Made by a program: the position numbers and the translations under genes. 26,565 nucleotides of DNA from Trichomonas tenax (taxonomy: Eukaryota; Parabasalia; Trichomonadida; Trichomonadidae), in the NCBI GenBank assembly GCA_023091735.1, contig JALKBU010000728.1:1-26565 (forward strand), written 5' to 3'. Shown here piece by piece: positions 26,100-26,565 of this stretch. Position 1 is the stretch's first letter; each line of letters begins with the position of its first letter. Below the pieces are notes generated by a model, which did no database searches, was not told where the DNA came from, and was given only the letters and a program-made list of their open reading frames with translations.

Positions 26100-26520
26100 C
26101 ATTATTTTCTCGAATCCTCTCAATTATAGTACCACATGGGGGCACTTATAACAATGCCAAAGTTTCAGTCTCCAGTTTTGAGGGTCCCGGTTGAAGCGGG
26201 ACTGGGACAAAATAGAACAACGTGCTTTTCTGACATGTAAAGTCAGCATGTCAAAATAAAGGAAAGTGAAGTGTTTGTGCGGGAAAAATGGAAAAGTGTC
26301 AATAGGTTGAAATGGATTGAACTCAATGTTGGAAGCCAAAGAAGACTTCATTGTGAGTAGTTGTGACCTCATTCTGAAGGATGACCTGGTGATCTAGCAG
26401 AGATGCATCCAGATGCATATTCAACAGAAGCATGATTCGATGCATGGCGAGGTCGGCCTGAGACTTCCAAAGCCCTCGAGTGGCCAAACCAGGCCCTAGC
26501 AAGAACCCACTTATTGATTC
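26100..26520. mobile_element. GC-richer island at the right edge, possible element end
   Basis: Base composition changes from AT-rich spacer to near-balanced. It contains a GTCCCG/CGGGAC hairpin near 26190, TGACATG/CATGTCA at about 26232-26254, three ATGCAT words within about 45 bases (26403-26444), and GC-rich blocks near 26450-26500. All three minus-strand frames stay open for long parts but none reads clearly as protein. It looks like part of a repeated or mobile element cut by the window edge. The type is not determined. Confidence 0.3.
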
Positions 26521-26565
26521 AATTTTTAATACACATTACATTTTCACTTTTGATATTAATATATT

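Overview
The window is AT-rich, almost intron-free, single-celled eukaryote DNA. It most likely comes from a parabasalid of the Trichomonas vaginalis type. Three things support this. First, there is an initiator-binding-domain (IBP39-family) transcription factor, a family known from trichomonads. Second, several genes carry a trichomonad initiator element (TCA-pyrimidine-T/A) 6-22 bases before the start codon. Third, genes have short 3' ends and lie in AT-rich spacers, and I found no match to the trichomonad 3' splice consensus.

Left part (1-3747): a repetitive, decayed edge comes first. It holds a gene fragment running off the left end, a short ORF, and a frameshifted minus-strand pseudogene containing a direct repeat. 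The IBD transcription factor follows, then a stop-riddled coding relic, then a 552-residue ARM/HEAT-like protein with an acidic tail.

Middle part (3748-12585): a small initiator-driven gene of unknown function (5349-5603), an MCT-1 (MCTS1) translation-factor homolog, a TM2-domain membrane protein, a broken VPS9-like Rab-GEF gene (frameshift plus internal TGA), a SAPS-domain PP2A/PP6-type phosphatase regulatory subunit with an acidic Ser-rich tail, and a candidate 34-codon microgene.

Right-middle part (12586-21459): a minus-strand 927-residue protein of eight degenerate EF-hand modules; a CFAP20 homolog interrupted by one in-frame TAG, divergent from a katanin p80 (KATNB1) homolog; a minus-strand tRNA-Glu(UUC); two tail-to-tail paralogs with a discoidin-like fold and a nine-cysteine insert; and a TPR protein resembling Cyc8/UTX. 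CFAP20, katanin and probably the EF-hand repeat protein point to flagellar microtubules. The IBD and TPR proteins point to transcription, and MCT-1 to translation. These are single-gene units, not operons.

Right part (21460-26565): about 3.1 kb without a supportable protein gene, containing a long imperfect inverted repeat. It is followed by one small Ser-rich gene, more AT-rich spacer with gene fragments, and a GC-richer, hairpin-bearing island at the right edge that looks like part of a mobile or repeated element. All family assignments come from motif reading, not from database searches.
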